A stretch of 23,569 nucleotides of DNA, taken from Candidatus Gastranaerophilales bacterium (GTDB lineage Bacteria > Cyanobacteriota > Vampirovibrionia > Gastranaerophilales > Gastranaerophilaceae). Within the stretch, counting starts at the first letter, position 1. Each line of letters starts with the position of its first letter. Of the stretch, positions 15,163-21,581 are shown piece after piece. The translations under genes and the position numbers were made by a program. The stretch spans positions 1 through 23,569 of the forward strand of contig JAMPIM010000029.1 of assembly GCA_023662705.1 (NCBI GenBank). The letters are read 5' to 3'. The notes below the pieces were generated by a model that was not told the DNA's origin, did no database searches, and saw only the letters and a program-made list of their open reading frames with translations.

Positions 15163-16515
15163 CTATTTTTGTTCTACTGTCAATTTCAAGGCTTCAAGCT
15201 TTTCCAAACTATCGGTTTCAAAATATATCCTTAAAAGAGGCTCAGTACCACTCGGACGGACTAAAATTTTTGTTTTATCGCCTAAACTTAGCTTTACACC
15301 GTCTTTTAAATCTATGCCGGTTACATCGTATTCACCAACTTTTTTCAAACCTTTAAAATGTTCCAAAATTGGTTTAACATCTTCCGTTTTTAAATCGATT
15401 CTATCAGTATAGAATTTACACCCTGCAAGCTCATAAATTTCATCTTGAAGCTCAATCAGAGTTTTACCGGTGACCGCCATAACTTCCATAATAAGAAGAT
15501 TCGCGATAAGACCGTCTTTTTCGGGAATATGCCCTGAAATACTCAGCCCGCCGGATTCTTCACCGCCAATTATAACTTTATTCTGGCGCATAGCTTCTCC
15601 GACATGTTTAAATCCAACTGCGGTCTCAATAACATCAACACCGAGTTTTTTTGCAACATTATCAATCAGAAGACTTGAACCTACTGTTTTAACAACAGCA
15701 CCCTCAACACCTTTTGACTGCAAGTATTTTAGAAGAATTGCTATTATTTCGTTTGGAGAAACATACTCCCCGTTTTCATTAATCACGCCAAATCTGTCTG
15801 CATCACCGTCATTTGCAAGCCCGATTGAGTTTGAATTATTTTTAACCTTCTCAATTAAATCTTTTAAATACTTTGGCTTAGGATCAGGCATACCACCGCC
15901 AAAATTAACATCATGCTCCATGTGTAAACTCTCAAAAGGAATATTGTTATCTTTCAAAATATAATCAAAATACCCGATAGAAGCAGAATAAAGCCCGTCA
16001 AAAATAATATTTAAACCTTTGATTTTATCAAAATCAACAAGAGTTTTTAAATGCTCATAATAGTCAGGCATAAAGTCAACTTTTTCTAAACTTCCGCTTT
16101 CACCAAAACCATATTCCAAATCAAGATTAGCAACAATTTTATCCGTAATCTCAGATGTAGCAGGCCCCGCATAATCAGGAATAAATTTCATCCCCAAATA
16201 CTCAGGCGGATTGTGAGAAGCCGTAAACATAATTGCACACGCATTCAAGTGTTTAGCATTATATGCAAGAACAGGAGTCGGAACTACTCGATTTGATAAT
16301 TTTACTCTAAACCCTTTTTGATAAAGAAGATTAGCAGTTAATTGGGCATACTCATCAGCCATTCTGCGCGGGTCATAACCAATAATAATAAGTTTATCAA
16401 ACCCAAATGTTTCAGCAACATACTTCCCAATAGCAAGCGTAACTCTTTCAACATTTTCCGCATTAAACTCTTTATCTAAAATCGCTCTCCAACCGTCTGT
16501 TCCAAATTTAATCAT
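15163..16515 (-). CDS. Phosphoglucomutase/phosphomannomutase family protein
   Basis: 450 residues. It interconverts hexose 1- and 6-phosphates through a phosphoserine. The active-site loop is TASHNPP (98-104) with catalytic S100. The metal-binding loop is NDGDADRFG (235-243). The sugar-binding loop is GGEESGG, and the phosphate loop is RPSGTEP (420-426). These are the four motifs of the alpha-D-phosphohexomutase family. The N-terminal FGTDGWRA is typical. Whether glucose, mannose or glucosamine phosphate is used cannot be told by eye; the catalytic TASHNPP is not the glucosamine-type motif. A terminator-like hairpin ends directly before its ribosome site. Confidence 0.93.
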   Translation of the reverse strand: MIKFGTDGWRAILDKEFNAENVERVTLAIGKYVAETFGFDKLIIIGYDPRRMADEYAQLTANLLYQKGFRVKLSNRVVPTPVLAYNAKHLNACAIMFTASHNPPEYLGMKFIPDYAGPATSEITDKIVANLDLEYGFGESGSLEKVDFMPDYYEHLKTLVDFDKIKGLNIIFDGLYSASIGYFDYILKDNNIPFESLHMEHDVNFGGGMPDPKPKYLKDLIEKVKNNSNSIGLANDGDADRFGVINENGEYVSPNEIIAILLKYLQSKGVEGAVVKTVGSSLLIDNVAKKLGVDVIETAVGFKHVGEAMRQNKVIIGGEESGGLSISGHIPEKDGLIANLLIMEVMAVTGKTLIELQDEIYELAGCKFYTDRIDLKTEDVKPILEHFKGLKKVGEYDVTGIDLKDGVKLSLGDKTKILVRPSGTEPLLRIYFETDSLEKLEALKLTVEQK

Positions 16516-16526
16516 TTATCCTCCCT

Positions 16527-16555
16527 AAAAAAAGCGAGTTAATTAACTCGCTTTT
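16527..16555 (-). terminator. Intrinsic terminator between the secreted-protein gene and the phosphohexomutase gene
   Basis: A perfect 26-bp palindrome (16530-16555; core gcgagttaattaactcgc) is followed on the minus strand by seven T. It starts six bases after the stop of the 16561 gene. The T run is followed at once by AGGGAGG and the phosphohexomutase ATG, leaving no room for a separate promoter after it. Confidence 0.75.
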
Positions 16556-16560
16556 AAAAC

Positions 16561-16917
16561 CTATTTACTAATAACCCTTACACCCATAGGGTCAATTGCG
16601 TACGTCGCACCTGTTTCCTTGAGCTCAAAGTTAATAGGAATATTGGCAGATTTTGAACAAGCTTGAACCGTCCATACTTCCTGCCATTTATTATCAACTT
16701 TTGCCTTAGATACCTGAGTATCAGTAATTGAAAAATGCTGACAATCAGGAGCCGCAATTCTATGTCCAAACATATAAACAGTGAACAGAGAATCCTGTTG
16801 TAATTTTGTATCAGCAATTGATTTACCAGGCAATGGTAAATTTGTATCATAGCTGTAAGCAAAAGCTGCAGTTGCCATACTCATAAGCATTAAAGCTAAA
16901 CATATTCCTTTTTTCAT
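16561..16917 (-). CDS. Small secreted protein with Sec signal peptide
   Basis: 118 residues from the ATG at 16917. An ATG at 16992 would put 25 non-secretory residues before the signal and lies inside the preceding gene, so it is rejected. The first 20 residues are a clear Sec signal: two Lys, a hydrophobic core (LALMLMSMATA), and the cleavage motif AFA before Tyr-Ser. The mature part of about 98 residues has two Cys (in APDCQHF and VQACSKS) that could form a disulfide, and looks beta-rich. Not recognised. It has its own promoter and terminator and so is probably monocistronic. Confidence 0.85.
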   Translation of the reverse strand: MKKGICLALMLMSMATAAFAYSYDTNLPLPGKSIADTKLQQDSLFTVYMFGHRIAAPDCQHFSITDTQVSKAKVDNKWQEVWTVQACSKSANIPINFELKETGATYAIDPMGVRVISK

Positions 16918-16941
16918 AACATACCCTTCCTTTTTAAGCTT

Positions 16942-16971
16942 ATTATAGCACAAGCATCTATTGCTTATCAA
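16942..16971 (-). promoter_or_regulatory. Promoter of the secreted-protein gene
   Basis: Minus strand: TTGATA (16971-16966, 5 of 6 to consensus), an 18-base spacer, then TG-C-TATAAT (perfect extended -10, 16947-16942). The predicted start is near 16935, with GGAAGG and the ATG at 16917 following. The -35 lies inside the last codons of the paraslipin gene. Confidence 0.65.
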
Positions 16972-17929
16972 ACATTTGTTTAATACCATCAACAGAACTT
17001 AATATTCCTGTTGCTTCATAAGGCATGTAAACAACTTTGTTATCCTGACCGCTTGTAATATCCTTCATTGTTTCAAGATACTTCATAGCAATTAGGTATT
17101 TATCAGGCTGTCCTTTATCAGCTAAAGCAGAAATAATTCTTTGAATAGCTTCTTTTTCACCGTCAGCTTCCAGAATTCTTGCCTGTGCAACACCTTCAGC
17201 GCGTAAAATGTTAGCCTGTTTATCCCCCTCAGCTCTGTTAATAGCAGCTTCTTTTTCACCTTCTGCCTTAAGAACAGCTGATTTTTTCAAGCCTTCTGCT
17301 TCTAAAATTGCAGCACGTCTGTCACGTTCCGCTTTCATCTGTTTTTCCATCGCAGATTGAATATCATGAGGAGGAATAATATCCTGCAATTCAACTCTGT
17401 TAACCTTTACACCCCATTTATTTGTAGCATCGTCCAAAATTGCTCTTAATTCATGGTTAATCTTGTCGCGAGAGACCAATGATTCATCCAAATCAAGCTG
17501 ACCAACAAGGTTTCTTAAGTTTGTTTGAGTAAGTTTCTCAATAGCTTCAGGAAGATTTTGAATTTCATACACTGCTGATTTAGGGTCAACAATCTGAAAA
17601 TACAATAACGCGTTAATACTAATAGAAACATTATCTTTAGTAATTACATTCTGACGAGGGAAGTCATAAACAGCTTCTCTTAAGTCAATCTTAGTTTTCT
17701 TCTGAATAAGCGAATAAGTAGAACCGTCAAAACCTTTTTGAACAGTTTTCCAATCAATCGCACGAGGAGCTTCAATAACAGGAATAATAAAGTTAAACCC
17801 TGATTGAAGGACTCTGTCAAATTTACCTAATCTTTCAACAATTACAACTTCTGCCTGTTGAACAATAATAACCCCTTTGAAAACAAAAATAATTGCCAAA
17901 GCAATTAGAAAAATAAAAAATGTAAACAT
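16958..17929 (-). CDS. Paraslipin: SPFH/band 7 membrane protein (QmcA/stomatin-like)
   Basis: 323 residues. An N-terminal hydrophobic anchor (about 2-24, FTFFIFLIALAIIFVFKGVII) precedes the SPFH domain (about 25-200; VQQAEVVIVERLGKFDRVLQ, then IDLREAVYDFPRQNVITKDN). A long Ala/Glu/Lys-rich coiled coil follows (AERDRRAAILEAEGLKKSAV and similar repeats, about 210-265). These proteins form large membrane-bound oligomers linked to membrane microdomains and to quality control by proteases. The gene starts one base after the NfeD stop. The NfeD-paraslipin pair is the classic partnership, which supports both calls. Confidence 0.94.
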   Translation of the reverse strand: MFTFFIFLIALAIIFVFKGVIIVQQAEVVIVERLGKFDRVLQSGFNFIIPVIEAPRAIDWKTVQKGFDGSTYSLIQKKTKIDLREAVYDFPRQNVITKDNVSISINALLYFQIVDPKSAVYEIQNLPEAIEKLTQTNLRNLVGQLDLDESLVSRDKINHELRAILDDATNKWGVKVNRVELQDIIPPHDIQSAMEKQMKAERDRRAAILEAEGLKKSAVLKAEGEKEAAINRAEGDKQANILRAEGVAQARILEADGEKEAIQRIISALADKGQPDKYLIAMKYLETMKDITSGQDNKVVYMPYEATGILSSVDGIKQMFDKQ

Positions 17930-17930
17930 C

Positions 17931-18356
17931 CTAACCCTTCTCCTCTACATACATAATAATACTTTCGTTTCTTACGATTTTTACCTCGGTATCTTTAGCA
18001 ATAAAAGAACCATGTTCGCTTCTTGCATCCCATCGTTCACCATAAATAGAAATAACACCGCTTGATTCTGTAATATCTTCTTCTGCTTTTGCTATTTTAC
18101 CGATATATTTGTTTTCAAGCCCTGTTTCTTTACTCTTACAAAATCGTTTTACAAGAATAGGTCTTAAAAAAATAAAACTAACAAATGAGAATACAAAAAA
18201 TGCAATAACCAATGTATAAGGATTTTTTGTAAAAACAGAAATTACAGCAGTAATAAACGCTGCTAATGAAAAATTCATAAAGAACATGCTAGGCGTAAAC
18301 ATTTCTAAAATAAGAAATGCGATCCCAACTATCCCTAATAATTCCCACAAATGCAT
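17931..18356 (-). CDS. NfeD-like membrane protein (short form)
   Basis: 141 residues. Three or so hydrophobic segments in the first 70 residues (LLGIVGIAFLILEMFTP, SLAAFITAVISVF, LVIAFFVFSFVSFIFLRPIL) are followed by a soluble OB-fold-like domain (about 85-140: GKIAKAEEDI, GVISIYGERWDARSE, VKIVRNESIIMYVEE). The GERWDAR stretch is characteristic of NfeD C-terminal domains. The protease half found in long NfeD proteins is absent. It is encoded next to its usual partner paraslipin. AAGGAGAG precedes the ATG. Confidence 0.93.
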   Translation of the reverse strand: MHLWELLGIVGIAFLILEMFTPSMFFMNFSLAAFITAVISVFTKNPYTLVIAFFVFSFVSFIFLRPILVKRFCKSKETGLENKYIGKIAKAEEDITESSGVISIYGERWDARSEHGSFIAKDTEVKIVRNESIIMYVEEKG

Positions 18357-18371
18357 AAAACTCTCCTTGTA

Positions 18372-18412
18372 TCTCCCCCCCTCCCCTTTTGGGAGAGGGC
18401 TTGGATGAGGGG
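18372..18412. repeat. GC-rich hairpin resembling a dispersed intergenic repeat
   Basis: A C/G-rich stretch lies between the DUF1858 stop codon and the nfeD ribosome site. On the minus strand it reads CCCCTCATCCAAGCCCTCTC, then CCAAAAGGGGAGGGGGGAG, with CTCCC and GGGAG able to pair around a small loop. Its composition is unlike anything nearby. The pattern recalls the CCCTCACCC-CCCTCTCCC-type intergenic repeats seen in many bacterial genomes. It would lie in the leader of nfeD within a shared message. Confidence 0.5.
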
Positions 18413-18613
18413 TTACTCACCAATTAACGCATTAATATCTGCAACCATTTGGTCAGGGTCAAAACCATGAACCTTTGCACCTGCTTCAAGGTTTTCAAAT
18501 CTTGCAGCTGCACAACCTAAGCAGCCCATACCGTATTTTTGAAAAACTTCAACAGCTTCAGGATGCTGCTGCACAATATCCAAAATTCCCATATCTTTAG
18601 TAACTTTTGCCAT
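18413..18613 (-). CDS. DUF1858 redox-disulfide protein
   Basis: 66 residues, one small helical domain. The pattern is MGILDIVQQHPEAVEVFQKY followed by GMGCLGCAAA with C31-x2-C34. It ends with the helix that recognises the family (HGFDPDQMVADINALI). DUF1858 domains occur in proteins associated with hybrid-cluster and other redox proteins of anaerobes, and the paired Cys is thought to form a redox-active disulfide. Its substrate is unknown. It appears first in a message that continues to nfeD and paraslipin. AAGGGGG lies ten bases before the ATG. Confidence 0.88.
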   Translation of the reverse strand: MAKVTKDMGILDIVQQHPEAVEVFQKYGMGCLGCAAARFENLEAGAKVHGFDPDQMVADINALIGE

Positions 18614-18657
18614 AATTTTAAATCCCCCTTGACTTCTACATATAATTCCTTAAACAG

Positions 18658-18686
18658 ATTATATCACACAAACGAAAGGTTTTAAA
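18658..18686 (-). promoter_or_regulatory. Promoter of the DUF1858-nfeD-paraslipin genes
   Basis: Minus strand: TTTAAA (18686-18681), a 17-base spacer, then TG-A-TATAAT (perfect extended -10, 18663-18658). Transcription should start near 18651, giving a leader of about 38 bases before the DUF1858 ATG. The -35 touches the ATG of the divergent 50-codon ORF. Confidence 0.55.
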
Positions 18687-18687
18687 C

Positions 18688-18840
18688 ATGCATTACATCA
18701 AAAATTTCTTTAACCATGACAACTTAATCATAGGCTTAAGCGGACTAAGGAAAAAGGAAGAATATGTAAAAATAACAATCCCCGAAAGTTACAAAAAAAC
18801 ATTTGTGCAAAATACTGAACAAAATTATTTACTTATTTAA
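18688..18840 (+). CDS. Possible small protein of 50 residues
   Basis: A short ORF starting MHYIKNFFNHDNLIIGLSGL and ending in TEQNYLLI, with AAAGG eight bases before the ATG and a TATAAT at 18641-18646 upstream on the same strand. The composition looks coding (mixed hydrophobic and charged residues, amphipathic), but there is no recognisable domain. It fills what would otherwise be a gene-free gap, and its last 12 bases overlap the convergent gene's stop region. It could be a real small protein or chance. Confidence 0.45.
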   Translation: MHYIKNFFNHDNLIIGLSGLRKKEEYVKITIPESYKKTFVQNTEQNYLLI

Positions 18841-19302
18841 GCCAAACAATCGTTCAAAAAATGTTCTCTTTTTCGGCTGCTCATTAGTCTCAGGATTTGG
18901 AGATTTTAATTGTTTGTTAAACTCATCAACCTGTGCCAGTAATTTATCACATTTTGCTTGATTCTCCAACATAGCTTGATTTTCAACATCAATTTTTGCA
19001 AGAAAATTTTTATAATTAAAGTTTGCTAACCCATCAATAACTGCCTGTTTTGTACAATCTCCAACCAATTTATGCCATTCGTCTTTCATTTGCACCATAA
19101 CCATTGGAATCGGCTTTATATAGTTACAAATAGTTAAATCTTGGCCTCTTTCAGCTAAATACTTAGCAAAATCCTTTATCGACTGACTATTAACAACAAC
19201 TTCCAGAACATCCGCATCCCATTCCGAAGGGTTGTGTATTTTCAATTTTTGAAAATTTGCATTACATAAATTATTATCAGTAGTGATTGGTTGGATACGC
19301 AT
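18829..19302 (-). CDS. Unknown protein, helical, Lys-rich C-terminus
   Basis: 157 residues, not recognised. AAGGAG precedes the ATG by about six bases. The N-terminus (MRIQPITTDNNLCNANFQKL) has an Ile-Asn-Phe pattern that I associate from memory with many uncharacterised proteins of this bacterial group. The middle has an alpha/beta look (DADVLEVVVNSQSIKDFAKY). Residues 105-130 are a heptad-like helix, and the end (PKKRTFFERLFGLNK) is basic and amphipathic, possibly membrane-touching. No signal peptide. It follows the tuf terminator, and a TGT-TAGAAT sequence at 19334-19326 could be its own extended -10. Confidence 0.75.
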   Translation of the reverse strand: MRIQPITTDNNLCNANFQKLKIHNPSEWDADVLEVVVNSQSIKDFAKYLAERGQDLTICNYIKPIPMVMVQMKDEWHKLVGDCTKQAVIDGLANFNYKNFLAKIDVENQAMLENQAKCDKLLAQVDEFNKQLKSPNPETNEQPKKRTFFERLFGLNK

Positions 19303-19325
19303 ATAATTTTCTCCTTAATAAAATA

Positions 19326-19334
19326 ATTCTAACA
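19326..19334 (-). promoter_or_regulatory. Possible extended -10 for the 19302 gene
   Basis: On the minus strand TG-T-TAGAAT lies just after the tuf terminator's T run, with a start expected near 19319 and the AAGGAG ribosome site right after it. No good -35 is visible (CTATTG at 17 bases, inside the hairpin). Confidence 0.35.
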
Positions 19335-19335
19335 T

Positions 19336-19365
19336 AAAAAGAGCTAAGCAATAGCTTAGCTCTTT
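19336..19365 (-). terminator. Terminator of tuf
   Basis: A nine-bp stem (gagctaagc, 19341-19349, with gcttagctc, 19354-19362) is extended by A-T pairs and has a four-base loop. On the minus strand a run of five T follows. It lies 25 bases after the tuf stop. Confidence 0.85.
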
Positions 19366-19390
19366 CCGTAATTGTTATTTACTAATGTTA

Positions 19391-20599
19391 TTATTCCATA
19401 ATTTTGTCAACAACACCAGCACCAACTGTTCTACCACCTTCACGGATAGCGAATCTCATACCTTCTTCGATAGCTACTGGGTTGATAAGTTCAACTTCCA
19501 TAACTACGTTATCACCAGGCATTACCATTTCGCCTTCGAATTTGATTGAACCAGTAACGTCAGTTGTTCTGATATAGAATTGTGGTCTGTATCCAGGGAA
19601 GAATGGAGTGTGACGTCCACCTTCGTCTTTTGTTAGAACGTAAACGTTAGCAGTGAATTTTGTGTGTGGGTGGATTGAACCAGGTTTACAAAGAACTTGA
19701 CCTCTTTGAATTTCAGTTTTATCAACACCACGTAACAAAGCACCAACGTTGTCACCAGCTTGACCTTGGTCAAGTGATTTTCTGAACATTTCAACACCTG
19801 TTACAGTTGTTTTCTTAGTTTCGCCTAAACCAACTAATTCAACTTCGTCACCAACTTTAACAATACCACGTTCTACTCTACCAGTAGCAACTGTACCACG
19901 ACCTGTGATAGAGAATACGTCTTCAACCGGCATCAAGAATGGTTTGTCTAAGTCACGTTCTGGAGTTGGGAAGTAAGAATCGATAGCATCCATCAATTCC
20001 CAAATTTTGTCAACCCATTTGTCATCGCCACGACCAACATTTGGATTAGCTTGAACAGCTTCTAAAGCTTTAAGAGCTGAACCGTGGATGAATGGAATAG
20101 CGTCTCCGTCGAATTCGTATGAAGAAAGAAGTTCTCTAACTTCCATTTCAACTAATTCTAATAATTCTGGATCGTCAACCATATCGCATTTGTTTAAGAA
20201 TACAACTAGGTTAGGAACACCAACTTGTCTTGCAAGTAGGATGTGTTCACGAGTCTGAGGCATTGCACCGTCTGTAGCAGCAACTACAAGAATAGCACCG
20301 TCCATCTGAGCAGCACCAGTGATCATGTTTTTAACATAGTCAGCGTGGCCTGGGCAGTCAACGTGTGCATAGTGTCTAGCATCTGTTTCGTATTCTACGT
20401 GAGCAGTAGAGATGGTTATACCTCTTGCTTTTTCTTCTGGAGCAGCATCGATTTCATCGAATTTTTTTGCTTGTGCTTTACCAGCAGCTGCCATACAACC
20501 TGTGATTGCAGCAGTTAATGTTGTTTTACCGTGGTCAACGTGGCCTACTGTACCTACGTTAACGTGCGGCTTCGTACGTTCATACTTTTCACGTGCCAT
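19391..20599 (-). CDS. tuf: Elongation factor Tu
   Basis: 402 residues. The GTPase delivers aminoacyl-tRNA to the ribosome. G1 GHVDHGKT is at 19-26, the switch segment EEKARGITI about 54-62, G3 DCPGH at 80-84, and G4 NKCD at 135-138. Domains 2 and 3 follow, with the EGGRHTPFFPGYRPQFY segment that meets the tRNA. AAGGAGA lies nine bases before the ATG. It has its own near-consensus promoter and strong terminator and so is transcribed alone, separated from fusA by about 1 kb of other DNA. Confidence 0.99.
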   Translation of the reverse strand: MAREKYERTKPHVNVGTVGHVDHGKTTLTAAITGCMAAAGKAQAKKFDEIDAAPEEKARGITISTAHVEYETDARHYAHVDCPGHADYVKNMITGAAQMDGAILVVAATDGAMPQTREHILLARQVGVPNLVVFLNKCDMVDDPELLELVEMEVRELLSSYEFDGDAIPFIHGSALKALEAVQANPNVGRGDDKWVDKIWELMDAIDSYFPTPERDLDKPFLMPVEDVFSITGRGTVATGRVERGIVKVGDEVELVGLGETKKTTVTGVEMFRKSLDQGQAGDNVGALLRGVDKTEIQRGQVLCKPGSIHPHTKFTANVYVLTKDEGGRHTPFFPGYRPQFYIRTTDVTGSIKFEGEMVMPGDNVVMEVELINPVAIEEGMRFAIREGGRTVGAGVVDKIME

Positions 20600-20663
20600 G
20601 AGATTAATCTCCTTCTTTGATTAAATATACTACGTTAACTTACTATACTAAGTTCTATAATCT

Positions 20664-20691
20664 ATTGTAGTATCTCAAAAAATATTGTCAA
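20664..20691 (-). promoter_or_regulatory. Promoter of tuf
   Basis: Minus strand: perfect TTGACA (20691-20686), a 16-base spacer that includes a T run, then TACAAT (20669-20664). Transcription should start near 20657, leaving a 58-base leader. It fits a very highly expressed gene. Confidence 0.75.
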
Positions 20692-20823
20692 TCCTAACCA
20701 TGTTTTGAATAAACATGCGAATAAAAATAAACTAGCCACTTATGCGATAGCTAAAACCCTTTTCTTCAAGTTAAATATAAGTATTAAATCTTTTTCATAC
20801 TTCCAGCTATTCTTAATTCCAAC
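20692..20823. other. Gene-free stretch, possibly transcribed into a small RNA
   Basis: AT-rich, with no convincing reading frame or tRNA. On the plus strand a weak promoter (TTGAAT at 20705-20710, 17 bases, TAAACT at 20728-20733) would give an RNA of roughly 110 bases ending at the strong terminator at 20824-20850. Otherwise nothing is recognisable. Confidence 0.3.
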
Positions 20824-20850
20824 AGGGCGCATGTCGCCCTATTTTTTTTT
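20824..20850 (+). terminator. Plus-strand intrinsic terminator with no identified gene
   Basis: The stem agggcg/cgccct (20824-20829 with 20835-20840) has a five-base loop and is followed by A and nine T. The direction is unambiguous. No plus-strand gene ends just before it, so it either ends a small RNA or is left over from a lost gene. Confidence 0.75.
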
Positions 20851-20851
20851 A

Positions 20852-20962
20852 CAACAAGGGTCGGACGACAATTGCATTACTACAAGTCGGGCATACTACT
20901 ACTGGTCGTCCTCTGCTGACTTTGCGACAAGTTGGTTCACGTTGGTTGGTGTTAGATGTCTT
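20852..20962 (+). pseudogene. Remnant resembling the C-terminus of a FISUMP/DUF1566-type domain
   Basis: The plus-strand frame reads SRAYYYWSSSADFATSWF (20885-20938) and then VGVRCL (20945-20962). The order Y-Y-W-S-S-S, then a short spacer, then V-R-C is the typical ending of FISUMP/DUF1566-like carbohydrate-binding-type domains found in secreted and variable proteins. The remnant is much shorter than a real domain, is preceded by a terminator, and has no start or ribosome site of its own. It is visibly less AT-rich than its surroundings and runs 11 bases into the end of the XRE gene. The resemblance is by eye. Confidence 0.35.
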
Positions 20963-21170
20963 GTATCATTTCGTCAACTGTTTTGTCAAATATATTAGCA
21001 AACTTTATTGCATTTACAAGCGAAATATCATGCTTTGCATTTTCTACATTGCTAATATATGGTTTGCTGAATCCCGTAACCTCCACTACATCATCCTGCG
21101 ACATTTTTGCTTTGTTCCTGTAGTGTTTAAGATTAATTCCAAAATTTTCTAATATTTTATGTTCGTCCAT
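20952..21170 (-). CDS. XRE-family helix-turn-helix repressor
   Basis: 72 residues, almost entirely one HTH_3 (Cro/C1-type) domain. The helices run through GINLKHYRNKAKMSQDDVVE, TGFSKPYISNVENAKHD (the recognition helix region), ISLVNAIKFANIFD, and the TVDEMIQ end typical of this family. There is no effector domain, so it should act as a small dimeric repressor. It is divergent from the 21258 gene; their starts are 87 bases apart, and the -35 of that gene's promoter lies 17 bases from this ATG. No Shine-Dalgarno sequence is seen; TATAAA ends eight bases before the ATG. It lies between tuf and fusA. Confidence 0.9.
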   Translation of the reverse strand: MDEHKILENFGINLKHYRNKAKMSQDDVVEVTGFSKPYISNVENAKHDISLVNAIKFANIFDKTVDEMIQDI

Positions 21171-21187
21171 AGTTTAATTTTATACTC

Positions 21188-21216
21188 TTGACAATAACAT
21201 ATCGATAAACTACAAT
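21188..21216 (+). promoter_or_regulatory. Near-consensus promoter of the 21258 gene with possible operator
   Basis: Plus strand: perfect TTGACA (21188-21193), exactly 17 bases, then TACAAT (21211-21216). The spacer contains the palindrome TATCGATA (21200-21207), and GATAAA/TTTATC (21204-21209, 21236-21241) form a wider inverted repeat. Both are fair operator candidates for the neighbouring XRE protein. Confidence 0.75.
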
Positions 21217-21257
21217 ATATTTTGTTAATTTCAAATTTATCAAAGGAGGAAATTTTT

Positions 21258-21581
21258 ATGAGAAAAGAAAAAGATTTAGAAAATTATTTAGACAAAATAA
21301 CTCAAAATGAGATTCAACAACTAAGAAAAACGAAAGAAATTGATAATTATTTGTTTAATAACTTAGAGAAAATATTTAAAAAGCTTGCATTCCCGTATTT
21401 TAGATTTGAAATAATGCATCGATGCGTAACAGATATTAAAAACAACCACGATAAATATCCTCAAATTGATATAAATAGAATTAACATAATACACGCAAAA
21501 CTGGAAAACATTTGCATTTATCTGAATATTGCACTAGATGAATATAATAACATGCTTTCTTATATTGAAAAATGCAAATAA
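21258..21581 (+). CDS. Small Lys/Asn/Glu-rich helical protein, divergent from XRE
   Basis: 107 residues, not recognised. The ATG at 21258 is clear because AAAGGAGG lies eight bases before it and a strong promoter lies upstream. The protein is almost all helix: a charged first part (MRKEKDLENYLDKITQNEIQ), a middle with aromatic residues (FPYFRFEIMHRC), and a final helix (ICIYLNIALDEYNNMLSYIE). There is no signal peptide or membrane segment. Its content is even more AT-rich than its neighbours, suggesting acquired DNA. A small XRE gene divergent from a strongly promoted small gene is common in toxin-antitoxin, phage-derived and conjugative modules; which applies cannot be told. Confidence 0.8.
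   Translation: MRKEKDLENYLDKITQNEIQQLRKTKEIDNYLFNNLEKIFKKLAFPYFRFEIMHRCVTDIKNNHDKYPQIDINRINIIHAKLENICIYLNIALDEYNNMLSYIEKCK

Noticed and set aside
15470..15964. 164-codon plus-strand frame opposite the phosphohexomutase gene
   Set aside because: It is the Ser/Pro/Ile-rich mirror of a highly conserved gene, with no ribosome site.
16561..16992. Longer start of the secreted-protein gene
   Set aside because: It would place 25 residues before the signal peptide and begin inside the paraslipin gene. The promoter and ribosome site fit the ATG at 16917.
20705..20998. 97-codon plus-strand reading frame as an intact gene
   Set aside because: It reads straight through a strong terminator (20824-20850), has no ribosome site, and its end overlaps the XRE gene. 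Only the piece at 20852-20962 looks protein-derived.
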